Source: Tetraselmis striata (Eukaryota; Chlorophyta; Chlorodendrophyceae; Chlorodendrales; Chlorodendraceae). Taken from it: a DNA stretch of 64,000 nucleotides. A program made the translations under genes and the position numbers. The notes beneath the pieces were generated by a model that did not search any database, was not told the origin of the DNA, and was given only the letters and a program-made list of their open reading frames with translations. Shown here piece after piece: positions 39,311 to 50,876 of the stretch. The stretch covers positions 32,501-96,500 of the forward strand of contig VCJN01002082.1 of the NCBI GenBank assembly GCA_006384855.1. Direction: 5' to 3'. Every line of letters begins with the position of its first letter. Within the stretch, counting starts at the first letter, position 1.

Positions 39311-40131
39311 TCCGCCAGCCCCGCCTCTTTCCGCGCAGGTCCTACGTTCCATTGTATGTATATACATACGTACATGTACTGCTCCGAAACCAGCCCAAAC
39401 TTAATGAGTGCACAAGTGTAAATGGGGGGGGGGGGGGGGGTGGGTGGGGGGGGGGTGTGTGGCGGCGGGGCATCCACTCACACATACCCCGGCGATGCAT
39501 GACAGATATTACATGCCGTGGCGGGTCGGCGGGCCGACCCGGCGGGGGGGGGGGGGGGGGGGGGGGGGGGCGTCTATTCAACTACACGTGCGACAGTGTC
39601 GTTTCGTGGAGCAGTATATGTGCCCGGCCTCATTTATACCGCCCCCTACCTGCGCTGCATGGTCCACCCCTACGAATTACTTAGCACAAACCGCCATTAC
39701 TTAATAGGAACCTAGCACAGCCAGGCTTATATGCCCGCTTTGCCGATCAACTTCTACGCACTTTCCGTCCCTTAACCGCCGGACATGGGGGTTAAGCCGC
39801 CAGCCTCGGCAGTTGCTTAGCCAGACTTGGCATCCCGTACCGTGTCCATGGCTTCGCAGCTCTGCCGCCGGCACACGCCAAGTCCGGCGCTTGCTGCCGC
39901 GGGGTTGCGCACGCATGCACGCACGGTAATACGCCGCCGACGCCGCCACGCTTATTTCCACCACCTTCGCCTGCCGCAGCTTCGCACGCCTTTCCGCCGA
40001 CATACGAAACGCACGAATCCCCCCCCCCCCCCCCCGTCCCCGCGTCATGTATATTATATTCGAGGCGACTATGCGGGGCGCAGCACACGCCGCGGCTTGG
40101 GTCGGCGGAGCGGCAGGCGGCGGGAGCCCTA
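39311..40131. other. No gene clearly supported; two poly-G tracts
   Basis: Holds poly-G at about 39423-39441 and 39544-39570 and poly-C at 40020-40035. Open frames on both strands near 39.8-40.3 kb are not recognisable and may be the 5' side of the next feature. Confidence 0.3.
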
Positions 40132-40938
40132 ATGGCCGGGCAGTATCCACACCCACACAGGCACCGCCGCTCACCTCCGACGCGGATGAACCGCCTCCCA
40201 AAGGAAACATGCCGGTTGGTGGTAATCCCAGCAGGCGTGGGGTGCCGGCGCCGGTACTGGTGCGACGGAGCTGTCGCGTCAGGAACCGCACCGCATGTGG
40301 AGCAACACATGGCGGTGCCGGCCCCACCTATGTCTAGGGCCACCTCCTCACAACACCCCGCCACGACGGCGTCGGCCACCGCCGACGGCGCCGTTGCGGG
40401 GGGGGACGCCCTGCCAGGCGACGATGATGCGCCTGGTGCGCCGCGTCAGGAGGCGGAGGAGGCCGTGGTCGAGGCGACTGATCGGGCTGAGGGGGTTGTC
40501 GAGGCGAGCGAGGCTGCGCTCGCGCCACCCGCCCCGCAGCCACCTGCGGGACATGCCGACTTGCTCGTCGCCATGTTGACCGGAGCACTACGAGCAGTGG
40601 CGGGAGGCGGCCACATGCACTATCATGTGCGTGTCCTGGCCGGACGCCCGTCATGCGTGGACTGCGGCCAACGGACGGACTGGGAGTGTTGCTGCGACGG
40701 CACCCCGGCTTTGTGCGGCCCCAAGTACCCATGCATGGCGACCCATCAGCGGGCAGTCCTCTGCCCGACCACGGCCACGGTGAGGGCGGAGTTCCGCCAT
40801 GTCAGGGACGCGTTCCACGACGCGACTCGCGCCGCCGTGTGTGAGGCTTCCGAGAAGGCACGCGCGGCTGGTAGGGTGCGCAGGGTGAGGCGGCGGACGG
40901 CCCAGGAGCTGAAGGAGAGCGAGACATGCCGTCAGTGA
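40132..40938 (+). CDS. PiggyBac-like C-terminal Cys-rich finger protein, probable transposon remnant
   Basis: Open frame of 268 codons (true start uncertain). The middle is an acidic/Ala linker. From about residue 195, CVDCGQRTDW, ECCCDGTPALCG and YPCMATHQ give a C-x2-C ... C-x-C ... LC ... C ... H pattern, similar to the C-terminal zinc-binding domain of PiggyBac transposases, followed by a basic helix and a stop at 40936-40938. No DDE catalytic domain is visible upstream. This may be the last exon of a transposase or a domesticated fragment. The assignment rests on Cys/His spacing only. Confidence 0.4.
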   Translation: MAGQYPHPHRHRRSPPTRMNRLPKETCRLVVIPAGVGCRRRYWCDGAVASGTAPHVEQHMAVPAPPMSRATSSQHPATTASATADGAVAGGDALPGDDDAPGAPRQEAEEAVVEATDRAEGVVEASEAALAPPAPQPPAGHADLLVAMLTGALRAVAGGGHMHYHVRVLAGRPSCVDCGQRTDWECCCDGTPALCGPKYPCMATHQRAVLCPTTATVRAEFRHVRDAFHDATRAAVCEASEKARAAGRVRRVRRRTAQELKESETCRQ

Positions 40939-40974
40939 GGTCGGGCGCAATGTCATTGGGTGGGGCACACGGAC

Positions 40975-41305
40975 GTGTAACACTTGCACTTTGCGCGTAC
41001 TGCTGGGTTACATCCAAGCGGTGTCACACTATGCAACCGGAAAGGCTGCGTTGCTACTGCAAACGATGCTACGCCTCACTCGGTAGCAACCGCTGCCCCG
41101 TCTATCCCACAGCCGCTGCCCCCCCCCCCCCCCCCCCCCCCCCCCGCGCGCGGGATCCCCGCCATCAGCAGCTTGCACTTGCACTTTGCGCGTACTGCTG
41201 GGTTACATCCAGGCGGCGTCACACCGGAAAGGCTGCGTTGCTACTGCAAACGATGCTACGCCTCACGCGGTAGCAACCGCTGCCCCGCCCATCCCACTCG
41301 GGATG
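40975..41305 (+). repeat. Tandem duplication, ~195-bp period
   Basis: CACTTGCACTTTGCGCGTAC through TGCTACGCCTCAC and GGTAGCAACCGCTGCCCCG occurs at about 40980-41102 and again at 41174-41288, separated by a poly-C tract (41119-41144). Confidence 0.85.
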
Positions 41306-41897
41306 CTGAGAGCAGCTAAAGGGCACCGGGGGCGGGGCAAGAGGGAGCAGGGCCAATGATTGTGGAAGAGCGGGGACCCGCTTGCATGCCATCGTATTAT
41401 ATCTTGCACAATATCTGTTGCTGCACTCATATCTCACGTCACTAGCTTAGCTATAGTGATTCCCCCCCCCCCCCCCCCCCCCCCCCCGCACCGCGTACGC
41501 ACAAGCCTGGGTATACGCATCAACTGCCCGCCGGGATGAGAAACTGGTATTGGTAGTGTGTCTGTGGGGTGGAGGGGGGGCAAAAGAGCTGCCAATTGCT
41601 GCCAAGCTGGTGCGTTACATTGGGGCAGGCGCTGGGCAGACAATTGGGGCTCGCTTCAGAGCATTGTCTAGTGCCTATGCGGCTGCGCCGCCTCCGCCGC
41701 ATGCAGACTCTCCGGGCTCACCAGCACCGCCACCTCAGTCATGCGGCCCTGCATCCCGCAGCCCGCCGCCGCCAGCCAGATCAGAGGTATCCAGAAGCCA
41801 GTGCTGGGGTTGTTGCGGCATGACCGCATAGTTTTCAGCGGCTGCCGTCCACAACTTGTAATGCATCCCTTTCCGCCGATTCCGCTGTATGCGCTGT
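41306..41897. other. No gene supported; poly-C tract
   Basis: A 26-base poly-C run at about 41462-41487. The open frames on both strands over 41550-41900 are not recognisable. Confidence 0.35.
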
Positions 41898-42301
41898 CTT
41901 GGCGCCGCGCTGCCCCGGCCGCCGCGCGTTGGCGCCGCGCTGCCCCGGCCGCCGCGCCTTGGCGCCGCGCTGCCCCGGCCGCCGCGCCTTGGCGCCGCGC
42001 TGCCCCGGCCGCCGCGCGTTGGCGCCGCGCTGCCCCGGCCGCCGCGCGTTGGCGCCGCGCTGCCCCGGCCGCCGCGCCTTGGCGCCGCGCTGCCCCGGCC
42101 GCCGCGCGTTGGCGCCGCGCTGCCCCGGCCGCCGCGCCTTGGCGCCGCGCTGCCCCGGCCGCCGCGCCTTGGCGCCGCGCTGCCCCGGCCGCCGCGCGTT
42201 GGCGCCGCGCTGCCCCGGCCGCCGCGCCTTGGCGCCGCGCTGCCCCGGCCGCCGCGCCTTGGCGCCGCGCTGCCCCGGCCGCCGCGCCTTGGCGCCGCGC
42301 T
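41898..42301. repeat. 30-bp GC-rich minisatellite, about 13 copies
   Basis: A perfectly phased 30-bp unit (TTGGCGCCGCGCTGCCCCGG plus CCGCCGCGCS) with one G/C polymorphism (CGCGTT or CGCCTT) in an irregular order. Because 30 is a multiple of 3, several frames on both strands stay open; the minus strand gives a 10-residue Ala/Arg/Gly repeat. Confidence 0.95.
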
Positions 42302-44505
42302 GGGTATCGAGTCCTCCCCTCCCTAGTGAGCGCGTCCACCTGCGCCTTGCGCTCGGGGCCGTCCTCCTCCGTCACCACATTCTGCAACCCCCACCGCGTG
42401 ACGAACCACGCAGCTCCTTGCATGCGCTTGTACATGTGCCCAAGCACCGCCAGTCGTGACACCGAACGCACCACCGCTGGGGACGCGAGCTCCTTCTCGG
42501 GCATGATCGCCTTCACCCGGGCCTCCTCGAGGAGCGGACCGGCGTTAAGAATGGAAAACGTTTCCATGTGGTGCAAGCAGTCCTCCATGACCCAGCCGGG
42601 CTGCACCGTCACCTTGCCTGACCCTGCAGTCATGGAGGGGAATGCCGTCACGCCCACGCCCACGCCCACGCCCGGGGGGGGGGGGGGGGGGGAGGGGTTT
42701 ACCTTTCGATTCTTGGACACTGCAAACGAAGGGCGCAACCCGCGTTCAAAGTTGCTGGGTATCGGGACTAAAGCCTGGCGCCGGTCTTCCTGCTTCATAG
42801 CTCGGAATCCAATGTGGCCCTGCACGGTGACAAATTTCCTCCAGAAGTCCCTTCCCAAGCCAAAAAAAAACAGGTGGAACGGCGCGAGGGGGAAGAGGTT
42901 GACCATGCTGACATAGCCCCGGACCACATGCACATGGCACACGCCATGGCAGCCAGTGTTCTGCTTGGCCTCCGCCAGCCGGGTTGTGTTGACCGCACGC
43001 CGGGCAAGGTGCGTGATTCACTGGACAAGTCATCGCCTTCATGGACGGTTACCAAGCGAGCCTCCCCGTCCGCATCCACAGGGGGGTGCTCCTGGGCAGC
43101 CGTCATAGCCTCCACAACCTGCCACGCCGACCGGGCGGGTGCGTGTGATTCCATACAACCGCAGTTGAGTGGTGCCACCAGCACGCAGGCCGGGCCCACT
43201 CACCTCTGAACGCAGAAGGCCCACAATGCCCCCGTCCTCGAAAACAGCGCGCCACTGGGTCGCCCCGCCGTAGTCCTCCAACACCCACTCGGTAACGACG
43301 CCGGTTATCACGCCGTAGTGCCATACTCCCCGGAACTTCTTGGCGATGACCTTCATGTAGAAGTCACCGGGATCGCCTTTCCATATCACGCCCTCATCCG
43401 TTTCCGACGGCTGCAGCTACTCCTGCTGCCGCCCCTGTTGTTGTTGCTGCTGCTGCTGCCGCCCCTGCTGCTGCTGCTTGTGATAAGGCGGCCTTGCGGC
43501 GCAACTTAGCCGCACGCTTCAACGAGTGGCTACAGTTCGGGAAATTTAGGAAGTGCCGCTCTCGCGCCATCTTATCACATGTGCCCGTCACGTTGCCCCG
43601 GCAGTGCTTGCATGAGTACACGCCATCCTTCGACACACTCGCTATCCATCCCTTTATTTTGCCGGCATGCCTGCTGCCGCGCGCAGGGGGCGGGGGGGGG
43701 GGGGGGGGGGGGGGGGGTTGAGAGTTGGGGTGGATGTAACCCACCACCGGCAGGCAACACAGATGCGAGTGCGCGGCTGTCCGCGCTTGATTCAACGGTG
43801 AGCGGCGGTGACCGTGAGGCGACCCCGTACTTCATGCGCGTGCTGGGGCGTTACACAATCATCAGCAGTTAGGGCGGCTGCATTAAAACGCGCACCTACG
43901 AACACCACCTACCGCCTACCACCTACCGTACCACCTACATCCGCCCACACCTCCGCCCGTCGTGCCGCACATCGCCGCACACCGCGGGGTCAGCGGTCAG
44001 CGATGTGCGGTCAGCGATGTGCGGCGATGTGCAATGAGTGCGTACATCCGCCTGTACATAGCCCGGGTGCTCCGCGTCGGCGGGCGACACGCGAGCCCGC
44101 GTGCGCATATCAATTTGATGAAATTATGGAAACGAGAAATTCATATAGTACTTTACAGGTCGCGCGCGATAGTCGTCGCTACTGGGTATGAAATCCACGT
44201 CCCTCGTCCGTCCCGTATCGTCCCCGTATGTCGTCGTTCGTCACCAGTAGGGCACATTTACGTCACATCTGAATCTCACAGTGCTTGTAGAGCATGCCGG
44301 TGGGCTGCCCGCCATCGTCGTCCGTGATGTTGAAGACCTCCGCCTCGGCGAGGCACGGCAAACAGTAAGCGGCACCGCGCTCGACAGTGCCGTGCTTGAT
44401 GAGACGCTCCGGGGGCGTTAGGACGCGCCCGGTAGTCGGGGACAGCTCCAAATCGTCGTCCTCGTCGCTCCCCTCGTACTCCCACTCCGACCCACTACCC
44501 CCCAC
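42302..44505 (-). CDS. Possible spliced gene, minus strand: BED-like finger and Tudor-like segment (transposon-related?)
   Basis: Protein-like minus-strand pieces in order: 44505-44263, acidic with GAAYCLPCLAEAEVF; about 43690-43430, GWIASVSKDGVYSCKHCRG ... HFLNFPNCSHS, a C-x2-C...H...C layout like BED fingers of hAT transposases; 43389-43200, AKKFRGVWHYGVITG ... WRAVFEDGGIVGLLRSEV, a Tudor/agenet-like strand set; about 42940-42720, MVNLFPLAPFHLFFFGLG; and about 42640-42330, PGWVMEDCLHHMETFSILN ... SVSRLAVLGHMYKRMQG. Exon joins were not resolved. There is no catalytic motif, so the function is open. The 22 bases at 44262-44283 also occur at 28292-28313. Confidence 0.35.
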
Positions 44506-45199
44506 GTCCTACTCCGCATCCGAGGAGAGGTCCAGGAACCTGGTGCCGTCGTGGTTTCGTGTAGCGGGGGTTGGTCCGGGCTGCGCGGCTAGGTTGGCTG
44601 CGGGTGGGTGCCGCGCCCCCGCCGGTGCCATCCTCCCACTTGCGCTCTGCCACAGAAATACCCATCCAGGGAAACGCGACTGAGGGACTGTAAAACACAC
44701 TAGGAGAGAATCCACGAGGTAGAAAGTTTCCTAGTACACATGGCTAGGTCTCCTAACCGTGAAAGGCACTTTTCCTAGGCCGAGCAAAGCAGCTGCATTG
44801 GTGCGAAGTTGAGGGATGAGGGTGGGTTGGCGTGCGCGTACTGTACTAAGTCTTGAGGGTGGCCACGGAGATGCCGAACTGAGGCCAGAGCAGCCGCGCC
44901 AGGCAGCCGAAAGTCCCGTTTTGGGTCCATTGCGCCCCCGCGGGGGCCGATGCTTCGGTTGGTTGCGGGGGGTGGGTAGCTGTGACTGAGAATGTGGCAG
45001 GGTGACGAGTGGGTTAGCGTGTACATGGCGCTGTGCCGCACCCGCACGCGTGCAGCTGAGTGGGCGGAAAACGGTATTTTGGATATAACATCTTCGGGAA
45101 GTTTTCGCACTACGGTACGGGTTACCGCGGGAAGCGATGTGCTCGTAACCTGTTGCGAGCAAGGTGACCCCAAGTTGTCCAAGACCACACCCGGCTCAC
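44506..45199. other. No gene supported; possible 5' end of the tyrosine-recombinase element
   Basis: Contains ACGGTACGGGTTACCGCGGGAAG at about 45112-45134 (only partly quoted: TACGGGTTACCGCGGGAAG); variants of this motif recur at 52865-52895 and inverted at about 52045-52075. Confidence 0.35.
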
Positions 45200-45241
45200 C
45201 ACCCGTGTATGATATTCTCATCCGTACGCCCGTGTGTTACC

Positions 45242-46075
45242 ATGCCGGATGGAGAAGAACCCGTCGTTGAGCCAACGCTCGAGTCGCTATACGCAGATGT
45301 AAAGTCTCAGTCTACATTACTGCGAGAGCTTGCCACAGCGATGGCCCAATTGACGGCTCGTGAGCGCGTTGTTGATGGAGAAGGAGCACTACATGGTTCC
45401 GGTTCCGGGCAGCGCATCGCGGGACAGCCGACAGGCAGCGGGGTAGCCGCAGAGCGCCCCGACTTGCTAGAGCTAGCCCAGGCGGGCGGCAATGTCGGAG
45501 CAAAATCCGTGAGTGACGAGGATGACTACCTCGCGGTGCCAGAACTACTGCAGAGAGCAGAGTCTGGTTACGAGGCCATTCGACCGGTCAGCCGAGTGCC
45601 TGGACTCTTCCCCGTAAGCACCGACCTAACGAACCAGTACCTAAAGCAGGATGACCGGCGTCTGCCGGCCCATGAGGAGTATCTATGGATGTCGTGTTTC
45701 GGCGCCCACATGGCCGCATTTTTCGTGGCTTTCGACGAGCTGCTGCCTTACGTCCCTGCTGCAAATTAGGACTTCACGCCCTACCTCGCGAGAGCTCGGA
45801 ACCACGCCGAAGCCATCGACAAGGCGTTGCGCTTTCGTTTGGCCTTACTACGGAGGTTTAATGAGGTCAAGCGTGTGCACGGTGACCAAGGTGTTCTGGA
45901 CGTGCTGCGAGCTCAATATCTTCAGCCTGCTTCTAAGCATCTGGGTTCCGCGATTTTTGCGGACCTCATGAGGGACTACGAGCGTCGCGTCTTCGAGGCG
46001 ACTGTGGCGAGCAGCGCCAAAGCAACCGCTACTGCTCGGGTGGCGGCAGCAGCTGCAAATCGCGGACGTGGATGA
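45242..46075 (+). pseudogene. Gag-like region of the tyrosine-recombinase element
   Basis: Starts MPDGEEPVVEPTLESLY, then a coiled-coil-like stretch, a NQYLKQDDRRLPAHEEYLW block and a charged helical C-terminal half ending in an Ala/Arg-rich tail. Related pieces lie at 63380-63620 (minus) and 63925-64000 (plus), so this is a repeated family. It is not intact here. Confidence 0.55.
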
Positions 46076-46282
46076 GGACGTGGCGTGGTCGTGGTCGCGG
46101 GCGTGGTCGCGAAGGTGAGCACGAGTGACGGTGTGGGCGCCTTTCGTCGGAGCTGCTGGAGCTTTGCGAGGCCACCTTTCGGTGACCGCCGCAAAGCGCA
46201 CCCTTGCAGCTCAACGGCGGGATGAGCGCCATGTGTCAGGATCTGACCTCCCACCTTACAGACTTCATTTAGACCTTCCTCG

Positions 46283-47865
46283 GTGCGGGGCTTCTTACAA
46301 CTACAGCCGAGTGCGGCTCAACCATCCGCACACCTGCACATGGCGGCTCAACCAACCGCCTCCCGTACCATTCCCTCAATGCGTTCGTCGGTTGTTACAC
46401 TGCGTGTCACAACTGGTTCGCAACGGCCAAGCTTCGCGCGTGTACGTTACGCGCGCGACAGGCGCTACGAGCGCGAAGGTCGTGCGGGGCGGCCCTCCTA
46501 CCTTAACCTTGCCCCGCAAACCCGTACTGGCGCTACTGCAAACCCGTCCAGCATCTACCGGCCAACCGCCGGGAACCTAACCGTTGCTGCCGAGTACTTT
46601 GCAAACAGTAGTCGCACCTCTGGAACTTTGTCGATAAAACGACGCACTTACGTAATTGACGAGCCAGAGGCTGTCGCTCCCTGGGCTGCTTCACTGCGAT
46701 CTCGACTGCATGATGCTTTCGGCTCAGACGAGCTAGGACAACGGACACTCGACATGCTCTCCATCTCCCTCACCGCGCATACACTCAAGAGCTACGCCGG
46801 CAGACTATCTCAGTTCGCGGAGTTTTGCCACGACGACTCCGAGAACATAAGCCCGCTACTGTCGTTCGGTACGTTGCCTGGATTGCTTGGTGAGCGAGGG
46901 CACATTGGAGCTAAGTCACTGCAACCCTACCTACTGTCTGCAATCAACACGTTTTTCGAGCTGCACAACCTCGACCCAATCGCCAAGGACAGCCTACACC
47001 TCACTTCGGCAAGGCGTGGGCTGATGCTGCGGCAGCGCCGTCTAGAAACCGCCCGTTTGCGAGTTCCTCTGCATGTTGATGTAGCTTACCGCTTCGTCAC
47101 AAAGGCCGAGCTGATTGTGTCTGCTCCCACCCCAGAGTACCAACACGACTTCCGAGCCCTCGTGTCCTCGGTTGTCAACTTCATGTTCTTTGCCAGAGGA
47201 CTTACTGGCGTCTATTGCCGAGTGCGGGATGTGCATGTCGACGATTACAACATTACCTTGCAGGTGTACCGTGAGAAAGGCCGCGCTAGCCGACGGCGAC
47301 CCGACGACCTGTGCGTACTTCTCCTTCCGGTGTCAGAGCATCCCCGAATTGCACCTCTCATGCACTACTTCGTTTCATCGACAACGTACAGTCCGTCCCC
47401 CTGGTAACTGCCGCCTTGGCTGAAACAAACTTCTGGGCGGTCACCCCGAGCGAGCAGTCCAAACCTTGGACCGCCGCTACAATGTCGGACTGGCTGTCTA
47501 CAACCGTCCGTCCTGTGGGTGCTGCCCCTCCCGCCGGCACTTCCTGGACCTCGCACAGCCTTCGCAAGGGAGCAGCGTCGGCCAACGCCATCGGAGTACC
47601 ATTGTCCCACATTCGCTACCAAGGCGGCTGGGCCACTAACTTCGACGTCGTTCTGGACTACATCGACCCCAACGTTCTTCCTTCACCTGGCGCATGGTTC
47701 TTCTTTGGCCACGTCGCCCCACTCCGCCACTTCCAAGTCCAACATGACTCCGCAGCGGTGGCCTTCCCGGTGCCTCCTTCAAGACCTGGCGCTATCCCTT
47801 CTCTGTCAATCCACCGCTCTCTCCGTTCGCTCATGACTGGCAAAACCAGACTCCACTTGAAATGA
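46283..47865 (+). pseudogene. Tyrosine recombinase of the element
   Basis: An N-terminal SAM-like DNA-binding part (AHTLKSYAGRLSQFAEFC) is followed by a catalytic part with GLTGVYCRVRDVH, TSHSLRKGAASANAIG (H-x-x-R), IRYQGGWA and VVLDYIDPN, whose Tyr is in the nucleophile position. This is the tyrosine recombinase fold used for integration via circular DNA. It is broken in the middle and treated as a fossil. Confidence 0.75.
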
Positions 47866-48045
47866 TCTAAACTTGTTTATGGGGTTTCCTCCCTTGACCT
47901 AACCGATTTTCGGCTACAAGTGATGCTCAGTAGTACGGGAACTAGGCATCTGTCGTTGCGCCCCCTTTTTGGGTGCAGCGCGAGTAGACATAAAAGCAGC
48001 CATAACAGCTGAGCCCGCCATCTTCCAGTTTGCTGCGTTCCACGC
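47866..48045 (+). repeat. 3' module of the tyrosine-recombinase element
   Basis: About 85-90% identical by eye to 25990-26190, starting at the end of the recombinase coding region. Similarity stops near 48045 and 26190. Confidence 0.8.
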
Positions 48046-49827
48046 AGCGCCCCCCTGACTCCGTTTTTCCTCCACGCTTTCGCTAAACCATCCTCCCAAT
48101 TTCCGCTCTTGACCGTGTAAAACAGCCTGCGCGATTTTTTTGGCAAAACCAGACTCAACTTGAAACTTCAGTACATGGGGCGGGTTCGGCCTTTTACACA
48201 CTCGTCTCAGCAAGAGCATGTCGTAGAGGTATAATCCTATATGATTGCTATGTTACCCCAACATTGGGAGAGAAACGGCATCATGTTCATGTCGAGAATG
48301 ATAGCACTCTCACATTAACGGTTAAGTTGTGCATGTGAAGGGGTAGGTGGCCGTGCCGTGCCTCCTCCACCGCCTACGAGAACAGTGTCATAAGCGCGGT
48401 CTCGCGATGTTTCGCTTCACCGTCGGCTTTGTAAGGCAAGATTGTCCAAGGGGGGGGGGGGGGGGGGGAGGGGGGGGGGGGGGGGGGGGCTTTCTCGGCT
48501 GAATCTTCCGTGACGTAGTCGTCTTGGATCTGCACCGTTGGCCGTATGCTCTCCGATCTTGTGCAACTCGCCAGTGCCGGTCGCTCGACTCGCGGCAGCC
48601 CCTTGTCTACGCTCCCGGCCGAGGTCACCGCCCGAGGAGGTCGCGCCGAAGTCGAAAACGCGCGATTTTATTTCCAACATCCCTCGCGAGTAACCTGCCC
48701 ACGTCCGAGTCGTGCACACAATCCCCTCCCCACCCGTAGGCGGATCTCGGAGAGGCCGACTACGCAACGCCGAGGTCGTAGCCAAGGAATAATTGTTTTT
48801 AGCAGCCTCCCGTACATGGTTAGTTGCTGAGTGCCCAACGGCGCCAGCACCATGCGCTACCGTGCCTACTACAAGGATTATTTGAGAAGCCCCCTCTGGA
48901 GCTCCTCATCGGTCGTCGCATGATCCGAGGATCAGCGGCCACCCCGCTCAGCCCCCTACCGCACCCAACCGGGCACGGGTCCTAGAGGTTACTAGTGCCC
49001 ACCGCGTGGAGGTGGGGTTGGTGCCGCCAAGCATGCCGCAGTCATGATCCTCCGCTCCTAGTGGGCCATCGTCTGGTGACGGGCGCCACGTACGAGGGGT
49101 ACTAGCTAGTACGAGTGCGCACGTGACACGCGCACGAGTACCCGTATCTCGGCATGCTGGTTGTCTGCCAGCTTGTCTACTTGTCAAATATATTCGCATT
49201 CTTATTGATAGTGGTGGACGCATAATTTGAAATTTGAAATTTCTTACAACCTTGTTCCCGCTTGGTCTTTTCGTTCTAAGTTGGCCAACTATCGCAGAGC
49301 CCGGCGGCACGAATCCGCATAGGGTCCACTAAGAAAAAAGTTGAAATTGATTACAACGTGCTAGTCTGCTCCTCTCCAACGCCCATACCGAGTTGATCTT
49401 AGGGCCTGCCTATTCACTAAGTACATTGCATAGCGTGCAACCCTATGAAGGCCGGGTCCCTACTCCCCCTCCCCCCCCCCCCCCCCTACCTAGCAGCTAG
49501 CATATTGATTCATCGCTCGTGAGCTAAGCCCCTCCTTCAGCAGTATGGCCCCGGCTAGCTCCGGGCCCCCATCCACTAGTTTGTTTTTGGGAAGGTGTGA
49601 GGGGCACATCAATCTGCCTAACGCGGAGGGACCCTCCATCCCCCGCCCCTGCATCTCGTTGCAAGCATCATCTAGCAAAGCAGCGCGATAACTCAATTGT
49701 CTATGCTAATTCCACGTAAGTCAAGCAGTAGCCTTGTCATCTTTGAGTGCCTCTGCATGCACTACCGTATCTGCACCTAAGAGAAGATATTCGACATTTA
49801 TACGAAACACTCTCACCACAGTGTGTC
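48046..49827. other. No gene supported; long poly-G tracts
   Basis: A broken G run at about 48451-48489 and a poly-C run at 49471-49486. Open frames at 48.4-48.8 kb on both strands are caused partly by the homopolymer. Nothing recognised. Confidence 0.35.
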
Positions 49828-50196
49828 ATCCACGGATCCTCCGCGCTTTTTATAGACCGCGGCGATCAAAAGGTACCTCTTGACAGTAAAGCGCGGACTG
49901 AGTCCACGGATCAATCCCCGATGTGGGTCAGTTCGCGGATGTCACGCATTACAGACGATATGATATGACCAACTAACAGTGTCATATTACGAAAACCATG
50001 GTATGACAAACAAACGTATAGTGTTATATCATACCGTGACCACCTAGCAGTGCCGACCGCTTCACCTACCTTTCAAGGGGATGGAATGTGAGGAGATACT
50101 CGATACTTACGTATGTGATACACTCTCCCAGTGTGCTTTGCCATCCACGGATCCTCCGCGCTTTTGATAGAGCGCGGCTATCAAAAGCTACCTCAT
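49828..50196 (+). repeat. Direct repeats ~311 bp apart
   Basis: ATCCACGGATCCTCCGCGCT and the following GCGATCAAAAG/GCTATCAAAAG and TACCTC.TGACA occur at 49828-49885 and 50139-50196. Between them lie near-inverted ATGATATGACC and GGTATGATATAAC blocks. They could be ends of a small transposon or a tandem duplication. Confidence 0.6.
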
Positions 50197-50758
50197 GACA
50201 TCGCCCTTCCTGCGGCCAACCTTGGCTGCCGTTTTCTCCGCCATGTCCATCTTCACGGCCAACGCCTACTCCGCGCGAATATGCGCTAATGCGCCGGGGA
50301 GGGCCACTGGCGCTCCTCCTCCGGCTCCACTGCCCCTCCGCCGCCATGTCCGCATGTCCTTCTTGTTGCCCCTCAAGCTGCCATGCTCCGGTCTCCAGTT
50401 TAATTGCCCCTAGCACCAGCTCCGCGCCTGGCGCTGCGGATGATGGGGCAGCCTCCTCCAGTTCCATCGCCTCACTGGCCGGGTGATGCAGCGCATGCAA
50501 CATGGCGTTGAGCTTCGTCAGGATGGCCATGTTCTTGGCCTTGGAGCCGCACTCATGTGTGCGAGCTGCATCCTCCACCTCCACCTGCAGTTGCGCCACT
50601 TGTTGCACCGCTGCCCGGGTTGTGTGTGTGCCGGTGCCGCAGGTCTTGAGGCGGTTGGACTGCCTGACCCCTCCGGAGCGCAACACCAGTGCGTTGAGCT
50701 GGTGCGCCGGAGAGGAAACCTCCGATGCCCGCCTTAGGGTCGGGGGCCTCATGCCGGC

Positions 50759-50760
<2 letters not shown>
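50197..50760 (-). CDS. Unknown coiled-coil protein fragment
   Basis: A minus-strand frame reads protein-like: TLRRASEVSSPAHQLNALVL, AAVQQVAQLQVEVEDAARTH, CGSKAKNMAILTKLNAMLHA and ASEAMELEEAAPSSAAPGAE. Towards the low-coordinate end the sensible reading moves to another frame (AVKMDMAEKTAAKVGRRKGD), so there is either an intron or a break. No family recognised. The 5' side runs into a GA microsatellite. Confidence 0.4.
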
Positions 50761-50761
<1 letters not shown>

Positions 50762-50812
<51 letters not shown>

Positions 50813-50876
50813 AGGGAGGGAGAGAGACACAGGGAGAGAGACGAGAGAGAGACGAGAGAGAGAGAGACGAGAGAAA
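50762..50876. repeat. (GA)n microsatellite
   Basis: About 115 bases of GA with G-rich interruptions. It creates long Ser/Leu frames on the minus strand that are not genes. Confidence 0.95.

Larger units (their letters stand above)
45200..48045 (+). mobile_element. Tyrosine-recombinase element (Crypton- or DIRS-related), broken
   Basis: Two coding regions on the plus strand: a Gag-like region at about 45240-46075 and a tyrosine recombinase at about 46283-47865. No reverse transcriptase is seen between them. The 3' end is marked by a ~180-bp module (47866-48045) that also occurs at 25990-26190. It is broken at a few places and so probably inactive. A Crypton would fit the missing RT; a deleted or non-autonomous DIRS/PAT (TOC-type) element would fit the Gag-like part. 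Termini and target duplication were not resolved. Confidence 0.7.

Noticed and set aside
41741-42916. Very long overlapping frames on both strands (391 and 424 codons)
   Set aside because: They are kept open by the 30-bp minisatellite, whose length is a multiple of three. Only short parts outside it look like exons.
43900-44040. CRISPR-like array
   Set aside because: The repeated GCGATGTGCGG words are adjacent and irregular, with no uniform spacers, in eukaryotic DNA.
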